64,000 nt of DNA from Podospora bellae-mahoneyi. Taxonomy: Eukaryota; Ascomycota; Sordariomycetes; Sordariales; Podosporaceae. The stretch is taken from positions 3,224,001-3,288,000 of the forward strand of contig NC_085881.1 in the NCBI RefSeq assembly GCF_035222275.1. The letters are read 5' to 3'. Every line of letters begins with the position of its first letter. Position 1 is the stretch's first letter. The translations under genes were made by a program, and so were the position numbers. Under the pieces are notes generated by a model, which had not been told where the DNA came from, made no database searches, and saw only the letters and a program-made list of their open reading frames with translations. Positions 34,246 through 44,966 of the stretch are shown here, one piece after another.

Positions 34246-37200
34246 TTAACGATACTGATACCCCCACCCAGCCCCATCACGACTATTACGCGGCATCTGT
34301 CCCGGCGGCCTAATCACTGTTCCCACACCGGTACCACTCGGCGCCACAACCATACTAAACGGCCGGCCTCCACCCCCGCTAAACCCACCACCACCACTAC
34401 CAAAAAAAGGCCCCCCGCTATTACCCCCCCCGTTGAAACCCTGCGAAGGAAAAGGCGGATAATTCCCCGGCTGGTACAACGGCGCCTGAGAATTCTGATG
34501 CAAGTGCTGAACCGGTTGCTGATGGTGTGGCACCTGCGCCGTCATCTGCAGTGTTCGCCCGCCCTGCTGTATTTGGCCACCACCACCACCACCACCACCA
34601 CCACCATCACCACCGGCGTGTTTTGCATTCTTTTGTAGTTTCATCCCCAGACCGCTCGACCTCCCACCTCCTTTGCGCAGACTATCACTCCTAAAAAGTT
34701 TCCCAATGTTGAAGAAAGAGCTCTTTTGTGGTTCTTGCTGCGGTGGGGGGGAGAACATGCGTTGCGGTTGGATAAATTGCTGTGGTTGGGGCGGTGGTGC
34801 TGCCTGGGCTTGAGCTCCTGGTGGGTTCATGTTTGTTGATGGGGGAGATGTGGGTGGGGTGAATGCGGTGTATTTTTGCGGTTGTGATGATGGTGGTGCT
34901 GGGGAAGACCGGTTTGGAGTTGGTGTTGTCCGTCGTAAAGAGGCTGTTCTTTGGGGTACTAAGCCGGGGGGCACACGGTCGTCTGTGTTGGGGTGTGTGT
35001 GTAGGTTTGTGATTTGCGGTGGTGATCCGACAATGGACCAGCGTTTGTTTGTAGTAGGCGGTGGTTGAGAGGAAAGATCTGTATCAGGGCTGATAAACAT
35101 GCTATATCGGTTATTACTTGTCGACGAGGGCGGGGAAGCACCAGCTGGCGGAACTTGACAATTTGATTTTGGCGGCGCTGGTGATACTGAAGGCGGGATT
35201 TGTGAAATATCCACTGGGTGGGAGCTGAGCGGATGATGACCAGCTGGGAGAACATATGGAGTCACTTTAGACACGGGAGGTGTCCCTGATGTTGGTGCTT
35301 TCGGCGGTAAAGATGGCAGAGGGGTACGATGATTCGGGCTGTGTGATTTTGGTGTGTGAGGCATCTTTGGTGGTCGAGGCGGACCGTGCTGATTCGGAAT
35401 TTGGGAAGATGAATCTCGAGCACCGCTGTGATTAGGTGCTTGTCTTCTTGTTGACTGAGGATTCATATACCCTCCATCGTTAGGGCCAGGTTGAAGATTC
35501 GAGTTTTCTCCAGCACCAGACTGAAAGTATTGAGCCTGCCACGGTGTTGGCCTAGTCGTCGGGGGCAAAGATTGACGTTTTTTGGCCGCACTTGAAAACT
35601 GTCCATGGTCCTGATTCCGCGATGATTCGCGCGGAAGGATATGCTGTAGAGGTGTGCCAACATCCCTGATAGAACCCTGTGGCGCTGGCATTACCGGCGT
35701 GTTGTCAAGAGTGTAAACGTTCGTTGTGTCCGGCGATGAGATCTGACCAGGTACGGGGCCCGAGTGAACCTTCGCCAAGGGCTGTGCCGTGACACCGAGT
35801 AAATCCCCAGGTTCGGCTGCTTGTTGTCCTTTGCCCCACGTATAAGTTCGAGCAGAAAAACTGGGAAACGGTGGCTCGGAGGGAGTAGTTGCTGCATGCT
35901 TCGACGGCAAAGGCGGCGTTTGCGGTGGACTGACAGGATCCGGGACCCTAGTTGCCTGTATTTCTGGCGTGCTCATTGCAGGGACGGATGCCATCTGGTG
36001 GTCTGATGGCACTGGTGTGGTCTCCCGGGACACTATGTAAACTTCGGTAGGTGGTGCTGGGGGCCTAAGAGTAGATGATACGGTTGGCAAACGGTTCTGG
36101 ATATCAGGAGGAGGAGGAGGAGATTTACGGGTGAGCTTCAAGGGCTGCGGGACATCGGGACTTGAGGGCGGGAGGGGAGCAGTAAAATCCGGAGATCTCG
36201 TCGTACTTGCCTCGCTGATGTTGTAATGATAAGACAAAGCTGGTTGGGACTTAACATTCTGCAGGGCGCTTGGCGCACTAGGAGCTGACGGAGGGATCTG
36301 CGGGCGCATAGCGTAGTATGAGCCGGTCATGGAGTCGCCTGGGGCAGTGCTTGTTCTCGGAAACGCAGGCCGATCTGGACCTCCCGGATCGGCAGCTGCT
36401 TGGCCGTAGCCTGTTTTAGACAACATCTCAACGGTTTCCTCAATGTCTCGCTGCAAATCCCACGAGGTAGGTTTGTAGGCCGTGTACCTCTGATTGGTGT
36501 CTGTGCTGTGGCTCGGTGGACCTTGACTCGGCGGACTCTTGCTTTGGGGGCGGGATTTCGTGAGCACAGGGCGTCCTCGGGCAGGCTGAAGAACCGACGG
36601 AACATGAGTGAGCCCTGAAGCGTTGCCCGGGTGTGGAGGCGAGGAAGTATTCTCTTGCCTCAATCCATATCCAGGGGCGGGTGGTGTGCTTTCGTCATCC
36701 ACTGGCTGCTTCGGTGAAACCATTGGCGCTGACAGGGCGGCGGGAATCTCTGGCCGTCTCCAATTGGATGGCGGTGGTCCTGCGAGCGAGTGTCTCTTAT
36801 TTTCTCCGACCGGAGCCTGTCTGGGAGCTTCCTCGGCAACGGTGTTGATGGTTGGATTCCACGGCCGGTATTGTCCCTGATACGGATCTCTTGCTGAATT
36901 CTGCTGTGTGGCGGTCGGAGCCGGCTGAGGCATCGAGTTCTGGCGGAGAGGAGGCCGGTGAGGATCTGAAGATGCTTGCTGGTTGTTGAGGCTCGGAGAT
37001 CCGGACGACAGTGTTTTTTGCTCTGTGCTACCTAATCGATGCATTCGACTTGAGGGTATCGCTTCCGAATGCAACTCCGAAGGGGCCAGAGGAAAGGCGT
37101 TGGCATATATCAGTGGCGGGCCAGTATCCATCATGATGTCGTTGCCTGGCAATTCGACCGGCGTGGGGTTTATATCCTCGTGACATTGCCCAGTCAATTC

Positions 37201-38034
37201 GCTGGGAAGCTCGGCCACGAACCCAACCGGTGTGTATGCAACCTGGCGACTGTCGAGTAACGGGATTGCGTCAACTACAGGGGCACTTTCTCCATGGACT
37301 TCCGAAATTTGCACACTGTCGATCTCTTGGGTTGTACGAGCAGGTGGGCTTTGAACAGGAGGTCGACTTTCATGCGCAGGTTGGGCTATGACTGGCGGGC
37401 TCTCTATTACATTGTGACTTTCGATCAAAGGCCGACTCTGAGTTACAGGCGGGCTCTCAATAACAGGTGGGCTTTCGATGACAGGGAGGCTTTGGACAAC
37501 GAGTGGAGTAGTCTCGGCGCTTACAACCGGTGATATATTCGATTGCTGTGGTGATACCTCTGAGGTCGGTGGCGGAGCTGGCGACCGAGTTGGAACTGGC
37601 GCTGAAGTCGGCTTTGGAGGATTTGTCTGGCCAGTTTCAGAGTCTTTCTTTGGCGGTAGATCATCCTCATCTTCCTGCAGTGGACTTATGTCATCGTAAG
37701 CTCCCGGTCCCATGTACATGAAGATATCAGGCTGGAACCAAGGAGCGCTGGAACCATCTTCGTCCTCGGCAATCGTAGCCTTTGCCAGGGTGCTTTTTGC
37801 TTTCGCAGTAGAGGTCCTCTCGCCGACGGTACTCCTCCTTTTGACTTGTAACTGGCTCACAAGTCTTTCCTCGGGCTCCAGGTCGATGGGGGCGCTATCG
37901 TCTATGCTTTGGGGAAACTCGTCGCCAGGCTGGGGAAAATGAAACTGGGTAATCCCCGTGGGTTTGTAGCGGTAGAACCATCTTTGACTCTCTCCATCGT
38001 AATCCCACTCCCAATTCTCGGGAAGCGCAGACAT
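34246..38034 (-). CDS. Large proline-rich WW-domain protein
   Basis: A single exon of 1262 residues. The N-terminus MSALPENWEWDYDGESQRWF continues FYRYKPTGITQFHFPQP, which is a WW domain (first Trp pair, central aromatic block, closing Pro), expected to bind proline-rich peptides. Residues about 120-1150 are disordered and rich in Pro, Ser, Gln and Thr, with a heptad-like repeat around VIESPPV (nt about 37320-37510). The C-terminal 110 residues include FFNIGKLFRSDSLRKGGG, a run of ten glycines and a Gly/Phe-rich tail ending GWGYQYR. A scaffold or signalling role is inferred from composition only. It is divergent from the channel gene, with 1.66 kb between starts. Confidence 0.85.
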   Translation of the reverse strand: MSALPENWEWDYDGESQRWFYRYKPTGITQFHFPQPGDEFPQSIDDSAPIDLEPEERLVSQLQVKRRSTVGERTSTAKAKSTLAKATIAEDEDGSSAPWFQPDIFMYMGPGAYDDISPLQEDEDDLPPKKDSETGQTNPPKPTSAPVPTRSPAPPPTSEVSPQQSNISPVVSAETTPLVVQSLPVIESPPVIESPPVTQSRPLIESHNVIESPPVIAQPAHESRPPVQSPPARTTQEIDSVQISEVHGESAPVVDAIPLLDSRQVAYTPVGFVAELPSELTGQCHEDINPTPVELPGNDIMMDTGPPLIYANAFPLAPSELHSEAIPSSRMHRLGSTEQKTLSSGSPSLNNQQASSDPHRPPLRQNSMPQPAPTATQQNSARDPYQGQYRPWNPTINTVAEEAPRQAPVGENKRHSLAGPPPSNWRRPEIPAALSAPMVSPKQPVDDESTPPAPGYGLRQENTSSPPHPGNASGLTHVPSVLQPARGRPVLTKSRPQSKSPPSQGPPSHSTDTNQRYTAYKPTSWDLQRDIEETVEMLSKTGYGQAAADPGGPDRPAFPRTSTAPGDSMTGSYYAMRPQIPPSAPSAPSALQNVKSQPALSYHYNISEASTTRSPDFTAPLPPSSPDVPQPLKLTRKSPPPPPDIQNRLPTVSSTLRPPAPPTEVYIVSRETTPVPSDHQMASVPAMSTPEIQATRVPDPVSPPQTPPLPSKHAATTPSEPPFPSFSARTYTWGKGQQAAEPGDLLGVTAQPLAKVHSGPVPGQISSPDTTNVYTLDNTPVMPAPQGSIRDVGTPLQHILPRESSRNQDHGQFSSAAKKRQSLPPTTRPTPWQAQYFQSGAGENSNLQPGPNDGGYMNPQSTRRQAPNHSGARDSSSQIPNQHGPPRPPKMPHTPKSHSPNHRTPLPSLPPKAPTSGTPPVSKVTPYVLPAGHHPLSSHPVDISQIPPSVSPAPPKSNCQVPPAGASPPSSTSNNRYSMFISPDTDLSSQPPPTTNKRWSIVGSPPQITNLHTHPNTDDRVPPGLVPQRTASLRRTTPTPNRSSPAPPSSQPQKYTAFTPPTSPPSTNMNPPGAQAQAAPPPQPQQFIQPQRMFSPPPQQEPQKSSFFNIGKLFRSDSLRKGGGRSSGLGMKLQKNAKHAGGDGGGGGGGGGGQIQQGGRTLQMTAQVPHHQQPVQHLHQNSQAPLYQPGNYPPFPSQGFNGGGNSGGPFFGSGGGGFSGGGGRPFSMVVAPSGTGVGTVIRPPGQMPRNSRDGAGWGYQYR
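34578..34614. repeat. CAC/ACC trinucleotide run within coding sequence
   Basis: About eleven consecutive CAC-type triplets on the + strand encode the poly-Gly run of the WW-domain protein on the minus strand; likely length-variable. Confidence 0.8.
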
Positions 38035-39691
38035 GATGGTCTTCGCGTTGGTTGAGAATACAACTCGATCTTCGAATAGCGTGTTTATGATCGGTGTGCG
38101 CCCAGCCAGAGCCTTGTCTATAGCTCGATCCGATGCCAGTACCGAGTTAACCCCGCAGGAGAAGGGTTGTCAAAAAGGCGTTTGGGAGCTGTCTCTACCT
38201 GAAGAAACCCATGGTGTATCTTGGTGTCTCAAGACTGAGAGGGCAGAAAAAAAGACGGGAGCCTGACAACTTGTCAGGTAGATGAAAAGAAAAGCGTAAG
38301 AGGGGACAGTAAGCGGTAAGTAATAAATTCCTAGCGGGAGAACTCGACGCCGTGCGCGCTTCCAGGCCTGGTACCAGCAAGCAGAATATCAGCACGCTTT
38401 CCTCTTAACAGCATGGGGTGGCTGGACGATGCCCAATGAAAGGGATTGAGGCTTAGGCAGTCCGACATAAATTGATCAAACATGCCCAACAAAAGTCCCA
38501 GGTTGGCTGTCCACCCAAGCATTCAGCCTCAGTGCTAGTGCATCGAGCTGAGGCTGGCTCTCTGTTGGCGCCAACTCACGCCGATATTTTCAACTTGAGC
38601 CGAATCGAGCTTTGAAGAGGCCTGCCCTTATTACTCTGTACTTCATCAAGCATTGGTATTGAGAAGAGTGCGGCATTTCGGCTTCCCCGCACTTGCTGAG
38701 GTTCCAATGTGATGCCAAGCATCGCTCACGCATGAGTAGGAGCATGGAGGAAGGAAAGATGCTGTTTGAGGGAAATATGTGAGTGAATAGGCCCAAGAAT
38801 ATAGAAAGATCATGTGTTGAGACTGATACCACGATAGGTCGAATAATCGATAGCTGGATAACTCGGTAGATGATCATGCAATAAATTCAGATGAGCTTTT
38901 GGCAGGCAGTGGCAGGCAGTGGCAGGCAGTGGCAGGCACAGAATGTTAAAAGGGCAGGGGACACTTGGCCCTGGCTCTCTGCCAGGGGTGCCTGAAGGGT
39001 CCACCACATTGACGTCACCGCCAAGAGATAAGATGGGGCAGGCAGGACGATCGCTGGTCCACCTCATCCCAATACTGCAATTCAACGCGTTCAAAACTCC
39101 ATCTTCTCCTCTTCCATGCATCGGGAGAGATGAACTTTTCTTGTGAAACCGGCATCTTTGCAGACGGCCAAGACACGATGGAGGGTCCACCCCAACCACA
39201 GGGAACCACGACACCCCGATCAACGGTCCCTGAGTTTCCCCCTGGGTGGCCACAGATCGCTTCATGATATTGACAGATATCGACAAGATGAGATGAATGT
39301 ATCTGAAAGCCATCTGGAAGTGCTGGACCACGGCTGGTGGGGTTGAAACCCAGTTGATGACAATCAAGGCTTGGGCTAATGGCTCTGTTGGCGTCGGTAG
39401 AACCCAAGAAAGCGTTCAGCCATGCGGCAATACGCAACCGACGGAGCCAGCACTACTACCTCCCATTCCATGACAAGACCTGGTTGGCGTCGTCCCACAA
39501 CTGCTGTGGGTCGCTTGTGTTGATCTGTCGGACTGTTTGAAGCCCCGAGTGGAAAACCCTTGAAGTATACAAGCTGTCTGTCCACATCCCCAGTTTTCCA
39601 GCTTTTCTCTTTGACTCGATCTCCATGGACTAGACATTAGGGCACCAAAACCGACCTTATACTTTCATTCATCCACGCTCAATGCACCATC
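38035..39691. other. Divergent intergenic region
   Basis: This 1.66-kb stretch between divergent genes contains the decamer repeat at 38901-38938. I see no RNA gene or exon. An ATG at 39682, out of frame and overlapping the channel start at 39692, could lower its translation. Confidence 0.5.
38901..38938. repeat. 10-bp tandem repeat, 3.8 copies
   Basis: The unit GGCAGGCAGT is repeated exactly three times, then a partial fourth copy follows. Confidence 0.9.
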
Positions 39692-42334
39692 ATGCGCTCC
39701 TCGGAGGAGGGCATGCCCGAACTGGGCTCAGAGGGACGACCGACCCTTCGTGTTCAGATGCCGTCTTACTCAGAAAGGAGCTCAAACAGTGAAAAGCCCA
39801 AGGGCACTCTTGATCCCGACCATTTAGCTCCCGAAACGGCACCCCTCAGCCCCGCCGAGTCTAGAGAAGTCGCCAACAGACTTAACGACGACCTCGAGCT
39901 TCTCCGTGTCGAACGTATTGTCTCTCATCAGCAACAAAACGACGCCCGTTCGAGAAACCGAAGTCACCATGAGCGTCCCGACCAGGTCGAAGATGCCTTC
40001 AACTCAGCCACGCCTGCTCCCATCACCGCCAGGACTCCGGAGAAAAAGTCGACCTGGCTTACACGACTTTGGGTTTCGTTGAAGAGATTCCCTCGCGTTC
40101 TTCGCTACGTTGTCTACGCCATCCCAGCCGGCATCCTCATTCTGATACCAGTCTTCTTGGACTTGTTTGCCTATGACGGCAATAGCGAACCAGTTGGTGG
40201 TGAGGGAGGTGTTCAGCTGCTCTGGTTTGGAATCTGGCTTGAGGTGGTCTGGTTATCGCTATGGGCTGGTCGCATTCTCACCTCCATCATGCCTGCCACC
40301 GTTGCCTTCATTGCAGATACCGTCGGATCAAGCAACCACAAGAAGTGGCAGGATATCGGACGCCAAATGGAGTTTCCGACTGCCCTTTTCGTGTGGATGC
40401 TGGCCGTCTTGGTGTCATACAAGCCTATATTGAATCACCGAGTCATTAATGATCCCGACAATGACGGCAGCATACCTTATGTCACCTGGGTCGATGTTCT
40501 TTACAAGATCATCATAGCCTTGTTTGTGCTGGCAACGCTCAATGTGGCCGAGAAGATTCTCATTCAGTGGATCGCCGCTTCGTTCCACCTGCGTACCTAC
40601 TCGCACCGCATTCGGGAAAACCAGATGCAAATCGACTGCCTTATCACTCTTTACTCGTACGCCAAAACCCGGCTGGAAGAACAAGACCCGGTCTGGGATC
40701 CCAACAGTGACAGGAACAACTCTTCTGGGAGCCGAACACCGATGAAGGCCATCCATTCCAATGCCCGTCAGGCTTGGAACAAGGTGGGCAACGCCGCCAG
40801 TCGCATGGCTGGTGACTTTACCGGGCGAAAGGTTGCCAAGAACAATCACAAGAGAGTTGTGTTGGAGCTGCTCCGAGAGACAGCATCGAGTTACACACTC
40901 GCCCGCGTCTTTTACCGTACTTTTGTTCGTCCGGACCACAACACTATCACGGTAGATGATCTCCTGCCAGCATTCCCAACTCCTGAGGAGGCTGAGTTAT
41001 GCTTCAACGTCTTTGACAAAGATCTCAATGGTGACATTTCGATGGAGGAGCTTGAGATGGTTTGCAACGAGATCCACCTGGAGAAGAAGGCGATTGCCGC
41101 CTCTTTGAAGGATCTGGACTCTGTCATCAAGAAGCTGGACGAAGTGTTCATGTTTCTTGTTGCGGTTATTGTCATCATTGTGTTTATCAGCATCATCTCC
41201 AACTCGGCTGCTGCAGCGCTCACCTCGACGGGTACGGTTATACTGGGTTTGTCGTGGCTTCTTCAGGCCACCGCTCAGGAATTTCTTCAGGTTTGTTCAA
41301 CCGCAATCGTTTAAGATACCGTGTATGCTGACGGATTCTAGTCCATCATCTTCGTCTTTGTCAAACATCCCTTCGACGTCGGTGACCGCGTCACCATCTA
41401 CGGCAACACTGGCTCCATGATGCGAGGTGATGACTACTATGTCATCGAGATCTCCCTTCTCTACACCGAGTTCAAGAAAATGGAAGGTCATGTCGTGCAG
41501 GCGCCCAACTCGCTGCTCAACAACCTCTTCATTCTCAACCAGCGCCGCAGTCAAGGTCTCGCCGACCCGATCAATCTCAAGCTCCGCTTCGGCACGACAG
41601 AAGCCCAAATCGAGGAGCTCAAGTCCAGAATGCTGGAATTTTGCCTCCAGAACAAGCGTGATTATGCCCCAAGGATTATCTCTGAAGTTCAGACCATTGA
41701 CGAGGTTGCCTCGATCACCATGAACATCATCTTTTTCCACAAGAGCAACTACCAGAACGAGCTCCTCCGTCTCACACGCCACAACCGTTTTGCCGTCGAG
41801 CTCATGAGGCAGATGCACGACATGGGTCTGGAGACGCCTCGTCTTGTTGCGCCTGGTGGTGGGAGGGACATGCCTATGTATTGGGCTTCGATCCCACCCC
41901 CTGGGTACTCCCAGCGGGATCATGGACCTGACAACACACCTGGAACTACTGGCGAACCCGTCACGGCCGTGCCTCTTCCCAGCCCGAACGCAGCAGCAAG
42001 GAGGAGGGCCAACAGCCGTGCCGCGGTTGTGGAGGCGGGGATGGATTTTCAGGATGTGTATCACAGCCGGAAGAGGGATAATTCCGTGACGAGGCTGGCG
42101 TCGATTAGTCAGTCGCCGAGGGAGGATGAGGAGGAGGAGAATAATGGGGATGGGGCCTCTCGGGCGGGGGTGAGTATTGATCAGCATCTGGAGAAGGTTG
42201 CGAGTAGGGATAGTGCTTCGACTAGGAGAGGGAAGTTGTGGCCTATGAGGTCGGTAAGTAGGGCTGGGAGTGGGCAGCATCATTCTCGGTATCAGGGGAG
42301 TGGGGGGAGTGGTGCACCGGGAGTGATTGTTTAA
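39692..42334 (+). CDS. EF-hand mechanosensitive ion channel (MscS family, Msy1/Msy2-like)
   Basis: Fungal relatives (fission yeast Msy1/Msy2) sit in the ER membrane and control calcium on hypo-osmotic shock. Exons 39692-41290 and 41342-42334 (intron GTTTGT to TCTAG, phase 0) give 863 residues. After a 130-residue polar N-terminus come four membrane segments: VVYAIPAGILILIPVFLDLF, a long one around LWFGIWLEVVWLSLWAG, FPTALFVWMLAVLVSYKPIL and IIIALFVLATLNVAEKIL. A canonical EF-hand loop, DKDLNGDISMEE, lies near residue 440. Then come the MscS pore helix region (AVIVIIVFISIISNS, STGTVILGLSWLL) and beta domain (KHPFDVGDRVTIYG). The C-terminal 150 residues are disordered. The EF-hand next to the pore suggests calcium gating. 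Confidence 0.93.
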
Positions 42335-42971
42335 GTGTAGGGAGGGTTTAATGATGGGCTTATGGGAAGGGATTTTGGCTGTTGAAGGCGGATACCCGGG
42401 AGGCAAGGCAACAATGTTTACGTTCATCTTTTTTGCATTTGCAGACACACACCATTTTACATACTGGGCCTGTGGCCGCATAGGTATATTTTGGGCTTTT
42501 TAACATTTTCTAGATACCTACAACAGAGTTTCCATTTTTGTCACGCATTTCAAATAGGAAATGAGTTCTCAGCAACAACATCAATGCCTCTGGCCGATAA
42601 AATATTGATACAGCAAATTGCCCCTTTTTCAAAAAAAAGAAGTAACATGCATAACCCTCAGGCATCGTTCATGTAGGGTTGATGATGCAAGTCCAACCCA
42701 ACAACGGACCTTCAGTCTGCCACCTGAGCAGTTTCTTGTGTGCCTGTCTCGCATTAATGAATCCTGAATGGGTGTAGAGATCTGTACTCTGACTGGGCAG
42801 ACAGACTTTTGCTGACAAGGGCTCAGTCCCGTCGGGTAGCCAGCGCATACACGTATATTTCAGCTGAGCCTCGCCCCCTTGTATAGGCAAGGAGTTTTCT
42901 AGAAAGTATAACACTCATTACGCCCACTCCCAGGCCTAAAACATGACAACCATTACTGAATCATTCTCAAA
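42335..42971. other. Intergenic, channel 3' side and promoter of array copy 1
   Basis: No coding segment was found. It marks the left border of the accessory island. Confidence 0.4.
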
Positions 42972-44520
42972 ATGGCCGACAACCTAGACTCGAATGTCCT
43001 CGCCAACTGGTCGCTTTCCAAGATCAATTTCACTGCTGATTGTAAAGGCGCAGCCAAGTTTGCCGCGCTTCTGTTGATGGAGGAGGACACAAAGACGTAT
43101 ATAGGGAATCAGACCAGTTTCCATACGATGCATTCATCAACATGATGTAGACTATTGCGCCGGGCCGTTTTGTCAATATTTCCCGAGGGATGGTTCTGAA
43201 CTGGGTGTCTACGATGTACGAAAACACGACCTGGGATACATATAGCGTGGTAAGCCCTATCATCCGTAGGTGCCGAATGCAGTTCTGTCGGAGCCAACCG
43301 TGGCAGGGCAATCCCGATCTGGATGGCATAGGGGTGAGTCGATGAGACTATTAAAGTTCATCACCCTATCTAAGAGTTCATACGTCGTTCAAGTCTCACT
43401 CACCACAATATATATTCTTACTCTTGGGATTCATGCAACTTTCTTAATTTTGGATCATGAAACGCAGCCCCCCGAGGGTGTTTTCTTTCAATGATAGAAA
43501 GGCACTAAATGCTCTTCAGACGAGCACATCCATGTTCTGGGACTCTACAGCACTTTTCAGCATCACCATTGCCGCCGTCTCCGCTCTTGTCACCACAAGT
43601 ACCTCGATATCCATCTACAACGCGCTCTTTGTAAGGACGTCAGTCAACCTGACATGTTCAGTTCTTGCCCTTGTCTGGCCGTTGTCCTACCGCATATTCC
43701 GGTATGTACAGATTCGACGGATACTGTTTGTGTTGTTGTGTGTGGTTTTCGTACCGGCCATTCTTCACCATGACACCCCTGACGGTTTGACCACCCCTTT
43801 TGAACATCATTGCTTCGGTCCGTTACCTGATGACATGGAAGTTTTACTATAAGGATGGCAACTCGTGGCTTGGTGTCATAGGATTTTCTGTACAAATTCC
43901 ACTGGTGGTGTTTGCTGAGTTGGTCGCTGGACTGAGGGCTGCTGCGAAGGGCAGTGTTCAGCACTTGCCGAAGTCGAAAAACACGAACCTTAATGACATC
44001 AGTACTCGGAAGAAGGTTGTCCGGGTTGATTACAACTGGTACCATAAACAAGGTTGGTTAAGGTTTGCAGATGATTGATAATCCAAGGGGAAGATTTGCA
44101 TTGAGATTTATCTGGTACCTTTGGTTTTTTGTGACGATGTGGATCAACTTGGCCAACTACATTATTCTGAGAAACGTGGTATCAGATATGACTGGAGAAA
44201 CATTACAGGAGAATTCATGGGGTTTCGGTCAAGTGATGGCGCTATCGACTTGGCTTCCAACGGTGATTGATTTTGCTTTGGTGTTTAGAGGTAAGCCCCT
44301 ACATCATACACCTATTCTGACTGAGCACATCATCATGGGAAACCTCAAAGCCATTGCTTACCGGCTTCCCCTTGGAGTGAATATTCAGACCGCTGGTGAG
44401 GATGTGGAATTCTATATGATGGGCGTTCATTCTGTTGTCGACGGCATGCGACCTTGGAGTTGCAAGCCTCGAATCAGAAGATGGATTCTGACCAGAGCTT
44501 CATACCGAAGAAGAAAATGA
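42972..44520 (+). pseudogene. Array copy 1: eroded multi-pass membrane protein of unrecognised family
   Basis: It is homologous along its length to copy 2. It starts MADNLDSNVLANWSLSKINF followed by TADCKGAAKFAA. After about 45 residues a stretch present in the other copies is shortened, the frame changes, and a TAG follows in the otherwise matching piece DQFPYDAFINMM. Further pieces are still clear: CRMQFCRSQPWQGNPDLDGIG, an intron with GTGAGT donor (43333-43374), SSYVVQVSLTTIYILTLGI, then after another frame change KALNALQTSTSMFWDSTALF and PDDMEV, and after further changes ENSWGFGQVMALSTWLPTVI and NLKAIAYRLPLGV. At least three frame breaks and one stop are needed, so I call it a decaying copy unless unrecognised introns explain some of them. 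Confidence 0.65.
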
Positions 44521-44966
44521 TGATATTCTATGTATATGCATAGGGAAAGTTACAAACAAGCAAAAGAAACCAACATCTATCAACTTGAGGCCTGTGGGCT
44601 CAGGACGGAAGCCCTAAGAGCAACCTGACCCGCCTGACCGACAGGGAGCAACTTCATTTCTCACAGGTCAGATTCACACTGCAAGATCCTACGCAATCAC
44701 CAGGCGCTGTTGTTGCTATCCGAATCCAGCGAGCCTTGCCTTCTGCATGGAACTACAGCGAGTTGCGCGAGGCCTACAGACTGATAGGCAGATTGATTGC
44801 TTGGCTCGCTAACCACCGGACAACCTTGGCCACATACACCCACTTTCCTGTTCAGCTAGTCCTCATCTGGAGGCTGACAAGTGCCAGCAGGTATATAAAA
44901 CCTGGCGCCCCGCCATCAGTATCGGGTGTTTGATCTTTGGCAGAGAAAACTGCCAACAGACGCGTC
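44521..44966. promoter_or_regulatory. Spacer with promoter of array copy 2
   Basis: A TATA box, TATATAAA, lies at 44892-44899 inside the partly palindromic CAGGTATATAAAACCTGG, about 70 bases before the copy 2 start codon. A strong TATA box is unlike the housekeeping genes in this window. Confidence 0.55.

Noticed and set aside
41297-42481. 394-codon open frame opposite the 3' exon of the channel gene
   Set aside because: It is an antisense shadow of a conserved MscS exon; composition is odd and no motif is present.
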